Shown piece after piece: positions 7,241-16,025 of a DNA stretch of 64,000 nucleotides; positions within the stretch are counted from its first letter, which is position 1, and each line of letters begins with the position of its first letter. Where the stretch lies: assembly GCF_900111825.1 (NCBI RefSeq), contig NZ_FOJM01000007.1, positions 186,001-250,000 on the forward strand. Reading direction: 5' to 3'. The notes beneath the pieces are model-generated. The model had not been told where the DNA came from. It made no database searches and saw nothing but the letters and a program-made list of their open reading frames with translations. The stretch comes from Pedobacter suwonensis (GTDB taxonomy: Bacteria > Bacteroidota > Bacteroidia > Sphingobacteriales > Sphingobacteriaceae). The position numbers and the translations under genes were made by a program.

Positions 7241-9715
7241 ATGAACAGAACCAAAATATTAAAAGCCATAGGCATACTCGGCTGTATGTTTGCAGGCAGT
7301 TTATTAAAGGCACAGGAACGGAAAGCCCCGGCCTATCCCTTAATTACATACAATACCTATTTCAGCATTTGGTCTACAACCGATAAATTAAATGAGTCTG
7401 CTACTCAACACTGGACAGGTGCCGATCATTCGCTTTTAGGAATGATCAATGTTGACGGTAGTATTTATCGCTTTTTAGGTAAAGAAAGTACCAGCTATAA
7501 AACCGTTGTACCTGCATCAGATGAAAAATTGTATGAGGTAAAATATACTGAAACTGAGCCTCAGGGAGATTGGAAGGCCGCTGGCTACGCGGCCAGCAAC
7601 TGGCAAACGGGTAATGCACCTGTAGGCGACGATGCCAAAAATGTAAAAACATTATGGAAATCAAACGATATATGGGTAAGGAGAACTTTCAATGTCGCCA
7701 ACCCTACGTCAATAAACGAGCTGTTTTTAAAAATTAATCATGACGATAATATCGAGGTTTACCTGAATGGAAAAAGAATCTACACAAAAGAAGGCTGGAC
7801 CAATGATTTCAAATATATTGCATTAAGCAATAGCGATAAAAGTGCTTTAAAAGCAGGATCAAATGTAATGGCCATCCACCTTAAAAATACTGCCGGCGGT
7901 CGGTTCCTTGATTTTGGTCTGGTAGATAAATTAAAGGATAATGCCGGGAAAGTTCAGATCGCTAAGCAAAAAAGTGTAGAAATTAATGCTACGCAAACCA
8001 TTTATAACTTTACTTGTGGTAAGATAGATCTCAAATTAACTTTCACTTCACCCTTATTGATGAATGATTTGGGTTTGTTTGCTCGCCCGGTTTCTTATGT
8101 TTCGTACCAGGTAAAGGCAAATGATAGCAAAACACATCAGGTAAAGGTATATCTGAGCGCAGCGTCAAACATTGCTGTTTATCGCCCTACGCAAGAAGTT
8201 ACAGCCACTAAATACGGCACAGCCAAATTATCGGTATTGAAAACAGGTACGGTAGAGCAGCCGATTCTTCAAAAAGCAAGTGATGATATGCGTATTGATT
8301 GGGGTTACTTTTATGTAGCTGCGCCAAAAACCAGTAATGCCATCCAGTTTGTAACAACTGAAAAAAATGCAGCTGATGCATTTAGACAAGGTAATTCCGC
8401 TTCAACTGCCAAACAAGGTAAAATGCTTGCCTTAAATACCATTATCCCTTTCGGCACTGTAGGCAAAACTGCCGTTGAGAAATATGTTGAACTGGGTTAT
8501 GATGAAATTTACAGTATTCAGTATTTCAATAAAAATTTAAGACCTTGGTGGAATACCTCAGGTAAAGAAACCATTGAGGCACAATTAACTGCTGCGGCAG
8601 ACGAATATAAAAAAGTAGTAGAGAAGTGTGAAGCTTTTAATAAGGCTTTGTATGCCGATGCCTTAAAATCTGGTGGTAAGGAATATGCCGATTTATGTGT
8701 TCTGGGTTATCGCCAGAGCATTGCCGCCCACACCCTGGTAAAGAGTCCGCAGGGCGAAATTTTATGGTTATCAAAAGAAAATAACAGTGGTGGTTTTATC
8801 AACACGGTAGATGTAACTTATCCATCGGCACCCTTATACCTGATATATAATCCAGAATTATTAAAAGGGATGTTAAATGGTATTTTCTATTTCAGCGAAA
8901 GTGGAAAGTATCCTCATCCCTGGGCAGCACACGATCTTGGTACTTATCCATTGGCCAACGGGCAAACATATGGCGAGCCAATGCCTGTTGAAGAATCAGG
9001 TAACATGATCATTTTAACTGCTGCAATTGCCAAAGCACAGGGAAATTCCGATTATGCCAAAGCACACTGGAAAACTTTAACCACATGGGTTGATTATTTG
9101 ACCAAAGAGGGCTTAGACCCAAAAACGCAATTATGTACCGATGACTTTGCCGGTCACCTGGCTCGCAATGCTAATTTATCGGTAAAAGCAATTGTAGGTA
9201 TAGCTTGTTATGCCCAGATGGCCCAAACATTGGGATACGATGATATCGCTAAAAAATATAGGGCGATTGCCGAAAGTATGGTGCCAAAATGGATGGAAAT
9301 GGCCGATGCCGGCGATCATTATGCGCTAACGTTCGATAATAAGAATACATGGAGCCAGAAATATAACCTTGTTTGGGATAAGGTCTTAAATTTAAATTTA
9401 TTCCCTCAAAAAATATATGATACCGAAACCAAATATTACCTGACGAAACAAAATAAATACGGTATTCCATTAGATAGCAGAAAGGCCTATACTAAAAATG
9501 ACTGGATTTTGTGGACCGCTGCTTTTGCACCAACACAAAAGGAATTCGAGGCGCTGGTTCATCCGGTTTACAAGCATGCTATCGAAACTGAATCGAGAGT
9601 GCCTTTAAATGATTTTTATGATTCAAATACCGGCATCCGCGATAATTTCAAAGCCAGAAGTGTGGTGGGCGGTTTTTACATGAAACTGCTTGCCGATAAA
9701 TTAAACAGTAAATAA
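7241..9715 (+). CDS. Secreted glutaminase (GtaA-type) family protein, DUF4964/DUF5127/DUF4965/DUF1793 architecture
   Basis: 824 residues with a Sec signal peptide (cleavage near LLKAQ). Domain order read by eye: DUF4964-like N-terminus (about 28-90, APAYPLITYNTYFSIWS), a jelly-roll galactose-binding insert (about 95-225, INHDDNIEVYLNGKRIY), DUF5127-like beta region (about 235-470), and a helical-barrel half corresponding to DUF4965/DUF1793 (about 470-820, including VTYPSAPLYLIYNPELLKG and FYMKLLADKL). Fungal GtaA gave the family its name, but many bacterial members sit near glycan-uptake operons and their substrates are unknown. It is separated from the upstream operon by a terminator and has its own downstream terminator, so it is probably transcribed alone. 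Confidence 0.85.
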   Translation: MNRTKILKAIGILGCMFAGSLLKAQERKAPAYPLITYNTYFSIWSTTDKLNESATQHWTGADHSLLGMINVDGSIYRFLGKESTSYKTVVPASDEKLYEVKYTETEPQGDWKAAGYAASNWQTGNAPVGDDAKNVKTLWKSNDIWVRRTFNVANPTSINELFLKINHDDNIEVYLNGKRIYTKEGWTNDFKYIALSNSDKSALKAGSNVMAIHLKNTAGGRFLDFGLVDKLKDNAGKVQIAKQKSVEINATQTIYNFTCGKIDLKLTFTSPLLMNDLGLFARPVSYVSYQVKANDSKTHQVKVYLSAASNIAVYRPTQEVTATKYGTAKLSVLKTGTVEQPILQKASDDMRIDWGYFYVAAPKTSNAIQFVTTEKNAADAFRQGNSASTAKQGKMLALNTIIPFGTVGKTAVEKYVELGYDEIYSIQYFNKNLRPWWNTSGKETIEAQLTAAADEYKKVVEKCEAFNKALYADALKSGGKEYADLCVLGYRQSIAAHTLVKSPQGEILWLSKENNSGGFINTVDVTYPSAPLYLIYNPELLKGMLNGIFYFSESGKYPHPWAAHDLGTYPLANGQTYGEPMPVEESGNMIILTAAIAKAQGNSDYAKAHWKTLTTWVDYLTKEGLDPKTQLCTDDFAGHLARNANLSVKAIVGIACYAQMAQTLGYDDIAKKYRAIAESMVPKWMEMADAGDHYALTFDNKNTWSQKYNLVWDKVLNLNLFPQKIYDTETKYYLTKQNKYGIPLDSRKAYTKNDWILWTAAFAPTQKEFEALVHPVYKHAIETESRVPLNDFYDSNTGIRDNFKARSVVGGFYMKLLADKLNSK

Positions 9716-9745
9716 TAACGCACCTCCCCATCAAATTAACCACTT

Positions 9746-9777
9746 AAGGTTCTGCATTAATTTGTAGAACCTTTTTT
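9746..9777 (+). terminator. Rho-independent terminator of the glutaminase-family gene
   Basis: Stem AAGGTTCT / AGAACCTT (8 bp, 12-nt loop) followed by six T, 30 bp after the stop codon at 9715. Confidence 0.88.
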
Positions 9778-10164
9778 ATTAATGCCATGTTAAGTATCAT
9801 TAAAGCACATCGGCATTTGTTCGCTGGTGTCCGTCATCAAATAAGCCAGGTATACATTCTTAATAGTCAGCAAGTAGCATAATTTGCAAAATATCGGTCT
9901 GTAGTGTTTAACCGTTTGCCGTTGCTATCACAGTCATTGCTTTTACTTCGCTGCAGGCTTAACATCTTATCCAACGGCTATTGAATCAGGTTAATGGATG
10001 GAAATACTGAGTGTTAGGTTTAGGATGTTCAGAAATACTAATTTGTTGTTTGCAGTTAGCTGAACAGCCCAAGAATTATGCAATCAGTCACCTGCGTTTT
10101 CTTGCAAAATCATGATTATTTTCATCTAATTTCTCCTTTCCTTTGCAGCATAATATTAAACATC
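9778..10164. other. Gene-free spacer with nothing recognised
   Basis: About 390 bp between the terminator at 9777 and the thioredoxin-like gene. No coding frame with a recognisable product and no strong inverted repeat was found. Near its right end TTCCTTTG (10138-10145) is a one-mismatch version of the TAnnTTTG -7 box, 19 bp before the chosen start. Confidence 0.5.
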
Positions 10165-10764
10165 ATGGTTAATTACAGCGAAATTTTCAGCGGGCAGGGA
10201 ATGGATTATCAAACCTATCGCGCCTTGATTGATCAACTTCTATTGGAGGGAAAAGCTACTGGTGATGTAGCTTACGATCTGCACTATACTAAAATGAATG
10301 TTCAGCGTATGAACCGTGTAGATAAAACAATTAGCCTAAATGATGAGTTGGTATCAACGATCGATCATCTTAAAGAAAAGTATAAATTTTTAGTTATTAC
10401 TGAGGGTTGGTGTGGTGATGCCGCGCAGATTGTCCCACTGTTCAATAAAATCGCAACGGCATCGTTAGGTAAAATTGAACTGAGATTTGTACTTAGAGAT
10501 AAAAATCTTCCATTAATTGATGCGCATTTAACCAATGGGGGAAGAGCAATTCCGGTTTTAATTGTATTAAATGAATCGGCCGACCAGGTTTTGGCAACCT
10601 GGGGCCCAAGGCCACAGGTTTTGCAGGAACTATTAAAAGAATGGAGGGCGGAAACTTCCGAAATGCCGGTTTTAGCAGAAAAACTTCACGGTTGGTATGC
10701 TAAAGATAAAACGCAAACTACACAGGCTGGCTTATTAACACTTATAAAAGGATTGGAGGGGTAA
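10165..10764 (+). CDS. Thioredoxin-fold family protein (Thioredoxin_9 type)
   Basis: 199 residues from the Met at 10165 (MVNYSEIFSGQ). A longer frame from 10078 exists, but its extra 29 residues look like translated spacer, and a near-consensus -7 box lies just ahead of 10165. The core LVITEGWCGDAAQIVPLFNKI and the later AIPVLIVLNE (cis-Pro loop) mark a thioredoxin fold. Only one active-site cysteine is present (Cys83); the position of the second in a CxxC site is Ala86. That argues against ordinary disulfide reduction, though the WCGDA form may be normal for this subfamily. No obvious operon partner: the next gene, clpS, is convergent. Confidence 0.75.
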   Translation: MVNYSEIFSGQGMDYQTYRALIDQLLLEGKATGDVAYDLHYTKMNVQRMNRVDKTISLNDELVSTIDHLKEKYKFLVITEGWCGDAAQIVPLFNKIATASLGKIELRFVLRDKNLPLIDAHLTNGGRAIPVLIVLNESADQVLATWGPRPQVLQELLKEWRAETSEMPVLAEKLHGWYAKDKTQTTQAGLLTLIKGLEG

Positions 10765-10788
10765 TTTTATTGTCTCTTTTTACATGGT

Positions 10789-10929
10789 CGTCACCCTGAA
10801 CCGAGCCTTAGCGAGCTCACCGAAGGTAATTTATTTCAGGGTCTTCTGCTTAAGTAGCTGCTGGCCACGAAGTAGCTACAAGGCAATTGAAAATACTATT
10901 TCTCCTTGTAAAACAAGTTCAGCAAGACG
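10789..10929. repeat. Palindrome-bounded intergenic element
   Basis: Bounded by imperfect inverted arms CGTCACCCTGAAC (10789-10801) and GTTCAGCAAGACG (10917-10929), pairing at 10 of 13 positions. It sits between the convergent thioredoxin-like and clpS genes. The left end followed by TTTCAGGGTC resembles small dispersed palindromic elements known from Sphingobacteriaceae genomes; copy number could not be measured here. Confidence 0.5.
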
Positions 10930-10946
10930 ATTCGCTAGAAAATACC

Positions 10947-11228
10947 CTAATCAACAGAAACTGTCAGGCCTTCTTGCTGCAGAATTTTGCGGTATACTTC
11001 CATTTCGGTGAAAGATCCTTCTAAAACAGGACATTTACCTTCATTATGCACTTTCCATGCAATTTTTTCCGCCTGCGATTCGTTATAATCAAGGTATTTC
11101 ATCATGCAATAAATCACGTGGTCGAATGTATTGATATCATCATTCCACAAAATAAGGCGATGTACGGTTTTTAAGGAAGTTAAGATTTCTTCGAGCGTAA
11201 AGGTCTCTTCTTTGGTTTCTGTAGACAT
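10947..11228 (-). CDS. clpS: ATP-dependent Clp protease adaptor ClpS
   Basis: 93 residues. The core LILWNDDINTFDHVIYCMM, followed by AWKVHNEGKCPVLEGSF, contains the conserved ClpS features: the NDD..T...V segment that forms part of the N-degron pocket and the 'VH..G' segment on the following helix. ClpS binds proteins with N-degron residues and hands them to ClpA/ClpC-type unfoldases; no clp ATPase gene lies nearby. The N-terminal arm (MSTETKEETFTLEEILTS) is short and charged, as usual. A TAnnTTTG box ends only 4 nt before the start codon, so the mRNA may be leaderless. Confidence 0.95.
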   Translation of the reverse strand: MSTETKEETFTLEEILTSLKTVHRLILWNDDINTFDHVIYCMMKYLDYNESQAEKIAWKVHNEGKCPVLEGSFTEMEVYRKILQQEGLTVSVD

Positions 11229-11232
11229 GGTG

Positions 11233-11240
11233 CAAAAATA
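11233..11240 (-). promoter_or_regulatory. Bacteroidetes -7 box of clpS (TATTTTTG)
   Basis: On the minus strand TATTTTTG fits TAnnTTTG exactly, followed by CACC and the ATG at 11228. This spacing puts the expected transcription start at or within a base or two of the start codon. Confidence 0.7.
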
Positions 11241-11250
11241 ACTATTTTTT

Positions 11251-11362
11251 ATGTAAGATGTAATAGGTTAAATAGAAGATAGTTGTGATTATTTTAGGCA
11301 ATAGAAGTAGATTTTTTAGCCTTTGTATTACATTTTTTATCTTACCTTATACATCTTACATC
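11251..11362. repeat. Inverted repeat between divergent clpS and fabH
   Basis: ATGTAAGATGTAATAGG at 11251-11267 and its near reverse complement CCTTATACATCTTACAT at 11346-11362 face each other across about 80 nt. Together they could form a long hairpin or a pair of operator sites in the divergent promoter region. Confidence 0.55.
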
Positions 11363-11370
11363 CCTTTTAA

Positions 11371-11378
11371 TACATTTG
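11371..11378 (+). promoter_or_regulatory. -7 box of fabH (TACATTTG)
   Basis: Exact TAnnTTTG match 21 bp before the fabH start. No convincing -33 TTTG element was found at the expected distance. Confidence 0.65.
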
Positions 11379-11399
11379 TTAACCGAATAATATACGAGC

Positions 11400-12446
11400 A
11401 TGCACCAGTCTAAAATTGCAGGAATAGGTTACTACGTTCCGAAAAACGTGTATACCAATGATGACTTAAGCCGGTTTATGGATACCAATGATGCCTGGAT
11501 CCAGGAACGTACGGGTATTAAAGAACGCCGTTTTGCCGATCGTAATGAAGAAACCACTACTACCATGGGTATTGAGGCGGCAAAAATCGCCATCGAAAGA
11601 GCCGGTATTACGGCGAAAGATGTCGATTTTATCGTTTTTGCTACGCTAAGTCCCGATTACTATTTCCCGGGATGTGGGGTATTGTTGCAGCGGGAAATGG
11701 GTATGGGAGAAATCGGTGCTTTGGATATCAGGAATCAATGTTCAGGCTTTGTGTACGCACTTTCGGTAGCAGATCAGTTTGTGAAAACCGGCATGTATAA
11801 AAATGTGCTGGTGGTAGGAAGCGAGAAACATTCTTTCGCTATGGATTTTGAGACCCGTAGCCGCAATGTTTCGGTAATTTTTGGCGATGGAGCAGGTGCT
11901 GTTGTATTACAGCCTACGGATGAAACCGGAAAAGGAATTTTAAGTACGCATTTACATAGTGATGGTGCCGATGCAGAAATTCTGGCGATGTATTACCCAG
12001 GTTCGCATGCCAATAAATGGCTAAATGATAAACCAGCCTATCCGGAACAGGAATTGGGCGGATTGTTTATGACACCCGAAATTTTAGAAAGTGGCGCCGC
12101 CTTACCTTATATGGATGGACCTGCTGTTTTCAAAAAAGCAGTAGTAAAATTTCCGGAGGTTATAAAAGAGGCTTTGGCAGCTAATCATTTAACTGAAAAA
12201 GATATCGATCTATTGGTGCCGCACCAGGCAAACCTTCGTATCAGTCAGTATGTGCAGCAGTTATTGGGCTTAAATGACGATCAGGTATTCAACAACATTC
12301 AAAAATACGGGAATACCACAGCTGCTTCTGTTCCCATTGCCTTATGCGAAGCCTGGGAGGCGGGTAAAATCAAAGATGGCGATCTGGTTTGCCTTGCTGC
12401 ATTTGGATCTGGCTTTACCTGGGCCAGTGCGCTGATCAGGTGGTAG
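11400..12446 (+). CDS. fabH: 3-oxoacyl-[acyl-carrier-protein] synthase III (KAS III)
   Basis: 348 residues, close to the family length. It condenses acetyl-CoA (or branched primers) with malonyl-ACP to start fatty acid synthesis. The Cys-His-Asn triad is visible: Cys114 in NQCSGFVYAL, His275 in VPHQANLRI and Asn305 in KYGNTTAAS. The C-terminal AAFGSGFTWASALIRW is the usual glycine-rich ending. The triad His is some 30 residues further along than in the E. coli enzyme because of an insert around residues 185-225 (HANKWLNDKPAYPEQELGG). A Bacteroidetes -7 box precedes it. No fab or acp neighbours are present, and a FabH paralogue with a specialised role cannot be excluded. Confidence 0.93.
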   Translation: MHQSKIAGIGYYVPKNVYTNDDLSRFMDTNDAWIQERTGIKERRFADRNEETTTTMGIEAAKIAIERAGITAKDVDFIVFATLSPDYYFPGCGVLLQREMGMGEIGALDIRNQCSGFVYALSVADQFVKTGMYKNVLVVGSEKHSFAMDFETRSRNVSVIFGDGAGAVVLQPTDETGKGILSTHLHSDGADAEILAMYYPGSHANKWLNDKPAYPEQELGGLFMTPEILESGAALPYMDGPAVFKKAVVKFPEVIKEALAANHLTEKDIDLLVPHQANLRISQYVQQLLGLNDDQVFNNIQKYGNTTAASVPIALCEAWEAGKIKDGDLVCLAAFGSGFTWASALIRW

Positions 12447-12455
12447 CTGTAGATT

Positions 12456-12555
12456 CGTCATTTCGAGCGAAGTGCAACGGAGTCGAGAAATCTGCTCGAT
12501 AGATCTTTCCCAGCCTGTACAGGCAGGCATTTCGTTGCGCTTCAATCGGGACGAC
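12456..12555. repeat. Dispersed palindromic element (GTCATTTCGA family), copy 1
   Basis: Begins GTCATTTCGAGCGAAGTGCA (12457) and ends with TTCAATCGGGACGAC, so its ends form an imperfect inverted pair. It carries the internal phrase GGAGTCGAGAAATCT. Related sequence occurs at 32252-32280 and, on the other strand, at 46212-46300. It fills the gap between fabH and the convergent unknown gene. Confidence 0.65.
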
Positions 12556-12560
12556 GCTAC

Positions 12561-15005
12561 TTATTGCGATTTAGGCCTGATAAAATCACCTAAATAACTG
12601 CATTCGCTTGCTGCAATGGCATAAAAAGGAGTTTTAGTATAGTCGAATCTTAATTCTTTCAAATAAGGATTATTATAATTGGCCTTAATAAAGTTTCTCC
12701 ATTTTATATCCTTTTTATCATAATAGTAAAATGATAGTGGATTGGCATTCATGATGATCTGCTTTTGCAAACATTTGGCCAGCATAAAGGTACATTTTGC
12801 CTTAAAATCGGCATTGGTGCTTAATGCCCTCGCTTTCAAATACCACGCCTTTGCGGTCTGTGCTTTTTTATAATCCCCATCATAAACATATTTCGCCGGG
12901 TTGCTATTGTCGTAAGATGACCAATCGTAACTGATTAGAAACCAGCTGTTACCAAAATAACCTGTTTGGTAAACCGCATTCGCCATTCTATAATAGTAAA
13001 GCGCGGCATTTTTTTTGTCGCTAACCGTTAACTTCTGTAAACGAAGCATTTCTGCAGCAAAAGTTTTTTTAGTAATAGATGCTTTGGCTGTTACATACTT
13101 TTTTGGAAAATCGTTAATGGTTTCGATAAATGGATTGGCGTAAAGTTTAGTGTTTTCCCCATCTCCGTACCAGTTTTCAGGAGCAAAATAGTGATAACCC
13201 ACCGAAACCTTTGCAAACATCTGAACAGCTTTGTCGTATTGATGTGTACGCAAATAAGTGGTGCCGTAAAGCTCATAAAAATCGTCGTTTTTCAATTGGT
13301 TTAAAGCCGAAGCCAACAGGGCGGTAACATCATTGCCCATCGCTTTTGTTTTATAAACCGCTAAACCCTGCATACTTTTCGGGCTTAGGTATTTTTGCCA
13401 AAAATTAATGCTCTCGTAACTCATGTTCTGGAAAAGGGAATTTTCTTTCAGCGTTTTGCGGTTCAGATCACCTTTAACCATTGCCAGTGCTGCTTTAGCG
13501 GTGTCGCCCATTTTTAAATAAGCAGGCGCTAATATTTGCTGATAAAAATTCCTGGTCGTTCTGCTAAACCGTTTATCGGCATTATCGTAATATTGTTCGT
13601 AAGGTTGGTTTTTGTTTTCTGCAAAACGCTTTTCGTCCAGCCATTTTAATGTTGGTAGTAAGCCGTTTTCGTTAAATGTGTTACCTTTTTTAATGTTTTT
13701 AGCTTTGATCAACAGGTCGATAATGCGGTATTGATCACGTAATCTTTCCGATAGCTGTTCTGGTTTTAAAGTAGCCAGGTAATTTAATGCCAGAGGATCA
13801 TTATTCTCCATCCATGATAAATAGGCCGCAATTAAAGTACCCAGTTCAGGTTGCGGGTATTTCTTTTCCGCAGCCAGTTTCAAGGCGAAATTTCTGATTT
13901 CGTTTAGGTGTTTTAGATTAACATTTTTTAAACTGTCTTTATACTTAGGATTGTCGTTATCCGAAAAATAATAATTATAACCAATTTTCGCTATGTCATT
14001 TGCCTGAATAAGATTTTGTTCCAGCTTATTTACCTCGCGTACCAATAATGTGCCGTTTAGCAGGCTTTTGGGTTCATAGCCGTAAACTTTGTTCATGCTT
14101 TCTATCCCTGAATCTGCATTGCCAAAACCATTAATTGCCCAGATATTGGCTTTTTCATTATTGGTGCTGGCGTATTTTAGAGCCCCTTGAACAGGAGAAC
14201 TGGTATAATAATAGTTTTTGTAGGCCTGTATCCTCCGCTCGGGGTTGCTGGCAAAAACTTTTGAGAATAAAAAAGCTGCTTCATCCGGATTTCCTAACCT
14301 GCGGATTGATCCTGCATATAAAGCCAATGCCCAACCTTTAACGGCACTGTTAATTTTACTGGTTTTAATATGCGTTTCGTAAGTTGATTTACTCTCCGCA
14401 TGCATTCCAGCGAAATGAAACATCCGTTCCGTTTGGTAAGCATAACGTAGTTTCAGAAAGTCATCTTTTTCAGCAGTTGTTAATTTTAATCCTTCCCGGG
14501 CTTTTGCAGCCATAGCAGTGGTATCACGTGGTGTTGCATCCCAAAGGTTAAATGTCACATTGGCCAATGGTTCACAGCTTTTAGCGAACTGATAATATTT
14601 TAAAGACGCTTTGCGTTTGCCCAGTGCCTGGATAAAACTATTCTCTTGCAGGCTATCAGGTAACTGTGAAATATTGCCATCTAAATTGACCAGTTTTACA
14701 TTGGTTGCACTGTCTGTTTTGTACATCACCTTTAATACATCCTCATTTTTAACATGCAGGAATCGGGCCCATTCGCGGCTGTTGATATCCGGCTCGCTTG
14801 CTACGTCCGTTTCGCTGTTTAGATAAACCATTTGGTTATAGGCAAATGGCGAATATTCATCTCCTTCAATATTGTTATGGAAATAAGAAATATAATAATC
14901 ATAAGGATCAATCTCACCGCCACAGGCAAGATTTACAGCAATTTCGCCGAAAAAAGTAATCAGGAATGCACTAAAAATCAGCAATGACTTTTTGAAGGTC
15001 TTCAT
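12561..15005 (-). CDS. Large helical-repeat (TPR-like) exported protein of unknown function
   Basis: 814 residues. The N-terminus is a signal sequence ending LACGG, so it is either a lipoprotein or a Sec substrate. After residue about 150 the protein is rich in TPR-like helix pairs (for example GWALALYAGSIRRLGNPDEAAFLFSKVFASN; YLKMGDTAKAALAMVKG; HQYDKAVQMFAKVSVGYHY), with many Tyr and Trp. No catalytic motif was recognised. Its start overlaps the end of the upstream gene by 35 bp, which suggests translational coupling with that lipoprotein. Function is unknown; a periplasmic scaffold is only a guess from the repeats. Confidence 0.75.
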   Translation of the reverse strand: MKTFKKSLLIFSAFLITFFGEIAVNLACGGEIDPYDYYISYFHNNIEGDEYSPFAYNQMVYLNSETDVASEPDINSREWARFLHVKNEDVLKVMYKTDSATNVKLVNLDGNISQLPDSLQENSFIQALGKRKASLKYYQFAKSCEPLANVTFNLWDATPRDTTAMAAKAREGLKLTTAEKDDFLKLRYAYQTERMFHFAGMHAESKSTYETHIKTSKINSAVKGWALALYAGSIRRLGNPDEAAFLFSKVFASNPERRIQAYKNYYYTSSPVQGALKYASTNNEKANIWAINGFGNADSGIESMNKVYGYEPKSLLNGTLLVREVNKLEQNLIQANDIAKIGYNYYFSDNDNPKYKDSLKNVNLKHLNEIRNFALKLAAEKKYPQPELGTLIAAYLSWMENNDPLALNYLATLKPEQLSERLRDQYRIIDLLIKAKNIKKGNTFNENGLLPTLKWLDEKRFAENKNQPYEQYYDNADKRFSRTTRNFYQQILAPAYLKMGDTAKAALAMVKGDLNRKTLKENSLFQNMSYESINFWQKYLSPKSMQGLAVYKTKAMGNDVTALLASALNQLKNDDFYELYGTTYLRTHQYDKAVQMFAKVSVGYHYFAPENWYGDGENTKLYANPFIETINDFPKKYVTAKASITKKTFAAEMLRLQKLTVSDKKNAALYYYRMANAVYQTGYFGNSWFLISYDWSSYDNSNPAKYVYDGDYKKAQTAKAWYLKARALSTNADFKAKCTFMLAKCLQKQIIMNANPLSFYYYDKKDIKWRNFIKANYNNPYLKELRFDYTKTPFYAIAASECSYLGDFIRPKSQ

Positions 15006-15996
15006 TGGTAAAATGTTTTAAAAGGTCGATGTCTAAATGGTAAAAAACGATGTTTCGTTCTTTGGGGCTTAAATATCGGGATAAAAATTTAGAGCTTAAA
15101 AGTAAATCATCAGCAGAAACCTGTTCCCATCTTATTACATCGCCTTTTTTCAATCCAGCGGCGGGGTAATCAGTCAGCAAATCGTACAGAATGGAATTTT
15201 CGCGCTGTTTGAAAAGCTTTTTATCTTCAATCTGTATTTTGCCGATCCGCTTCGAAATACCTGCATATTGTTGATTTCTGAATACTACTGCCCATTCAAA
15301 TAGGGGTAGCGCCACGTCGAGTTGTAAGGGGTATTCCTGCAGAAAATCTTTAAGATACTGATCCATTTCATGCAGGTCCAATATTGAGTTTTGATCGCCA
15401 TATTTACGTAGATTGCCCATGTTATAACACATCAAAATCCCTTTGTTTACCGGCGGAATTCCACTTGACACAATATTTTTAATCTGATGCAAGCGCAAGG
15501 TTACCGAAATCGTTTTGCCCTTTAACAATCGGTTGGCGCTTAACTGCTCTAAAAATTTAAAATACCTGTTTCTGGTGGTTTTGGTCCAATCACAATCAAT
15601 CTGTAATTCGGTATAGTCTGCCTTTCCGGCCTGCTTTACCTTTTCGGCCACAAACTTAGCAATGCGATTGGCCATTACGGCAGTCTGCATGGTATCAATC
15701 TTATTAAATACCTGATTAACGATAAATACCACTGGGACGATGTTAACCTGTTTAGGTATGGGGTCTGAAAATTTAATAGGCGAAATGGGTACGGGCATTT
15801 GCAGATCTGGGTTAAAATCTACATCCATTATCCGCACATACAAAGATTTTGATTTAAATCGATCAAGATAGTCAGTTTCTGCTTTTTTATTCTGGTAATC
15901 CGTTCTCCAATAGTAAAAAGTAGGGTTGACAACCGGTTTTTGTTTGCAACCGAAAAAGAGAAATACAGAGATGACTAAAATACTTATCTTGCGCAT
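14971..15996 (-). CDS. Lipoprotein of unknown function, possibly TIM-barrel (DUF3142-like)
   Basis: 341 residues. MRKISILVISVFLFFGCKQ is a clear lipoprotein signal (Cys17). The order of segments, with YTELQIDCDWTKTTRNRYFKF in the middle and ISVTLRLHQI then GILMCYNMGNL after it, resembles glycoside-hydrolase-like TIM barrels such as DUF3142, in which an Asp-rich strand sits at the barrel mouth. That assignment is tentative. The stop lies inside the start region of the downstream helical-repeat gene (35 bp overlap), so the two are almost certainly one transcript. A -7 box TATTTTTG lies 14 bp upstream. Confidence 0.75.
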   Translation of the reverse strand: MRKISILVISVFLFFGCKQKPVVNPTFYYWRTDYQNKKAETDYLDRFKSKSLYVRIMDVDFNPDLQMPVPISPIKFSDPIPKQVNIVPVVFIVNQVFNKIDTMQTAVMANRIAKFVAEKVKQAGKADYTELQIDCDWTKTTRNRYFKFLEQLSANRLLKGKTISVTLRLHQIKNIVSSGIPPVNKGILMCYNMGNLRKYGDQNSILDLHEMDQYLKDFLQEYPLQLDVALPLFEWAVVFRNQQYAGISKRIGKIQIEDKKLFKQRENSILYDLLTDYPAAGLKKGDVIRWEQVSADDLLLSSKFLSRYLSPKERNIVFYHLDIDLLKHFTNEDLQKVIADF

Positions 15997-16010
15997 AGAA
16001 TTGATTTAAG

Positions 16011-16018
16011 CAAAAATA
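16011..16018 (-). promoter_or_regulatory. -7 box of the 15996-12561 gene pair (TATTTTTG)
   Basis: Exact TAnnTTTG on the minus strand, 14 bp before the ATG at 15996, in the short divergent gap shared with dtd. Confidence 0.65.
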
Positions 16019-16025
16019 GTATAAA

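Noticed and set aside
10784..11011. Open frame of 75 codons between the thioredoxin-like gene and clpS
   Set aside because: It runs through a palindromic spacer element and into the clpS 3' end; composition is unlike neighbouring proteins.
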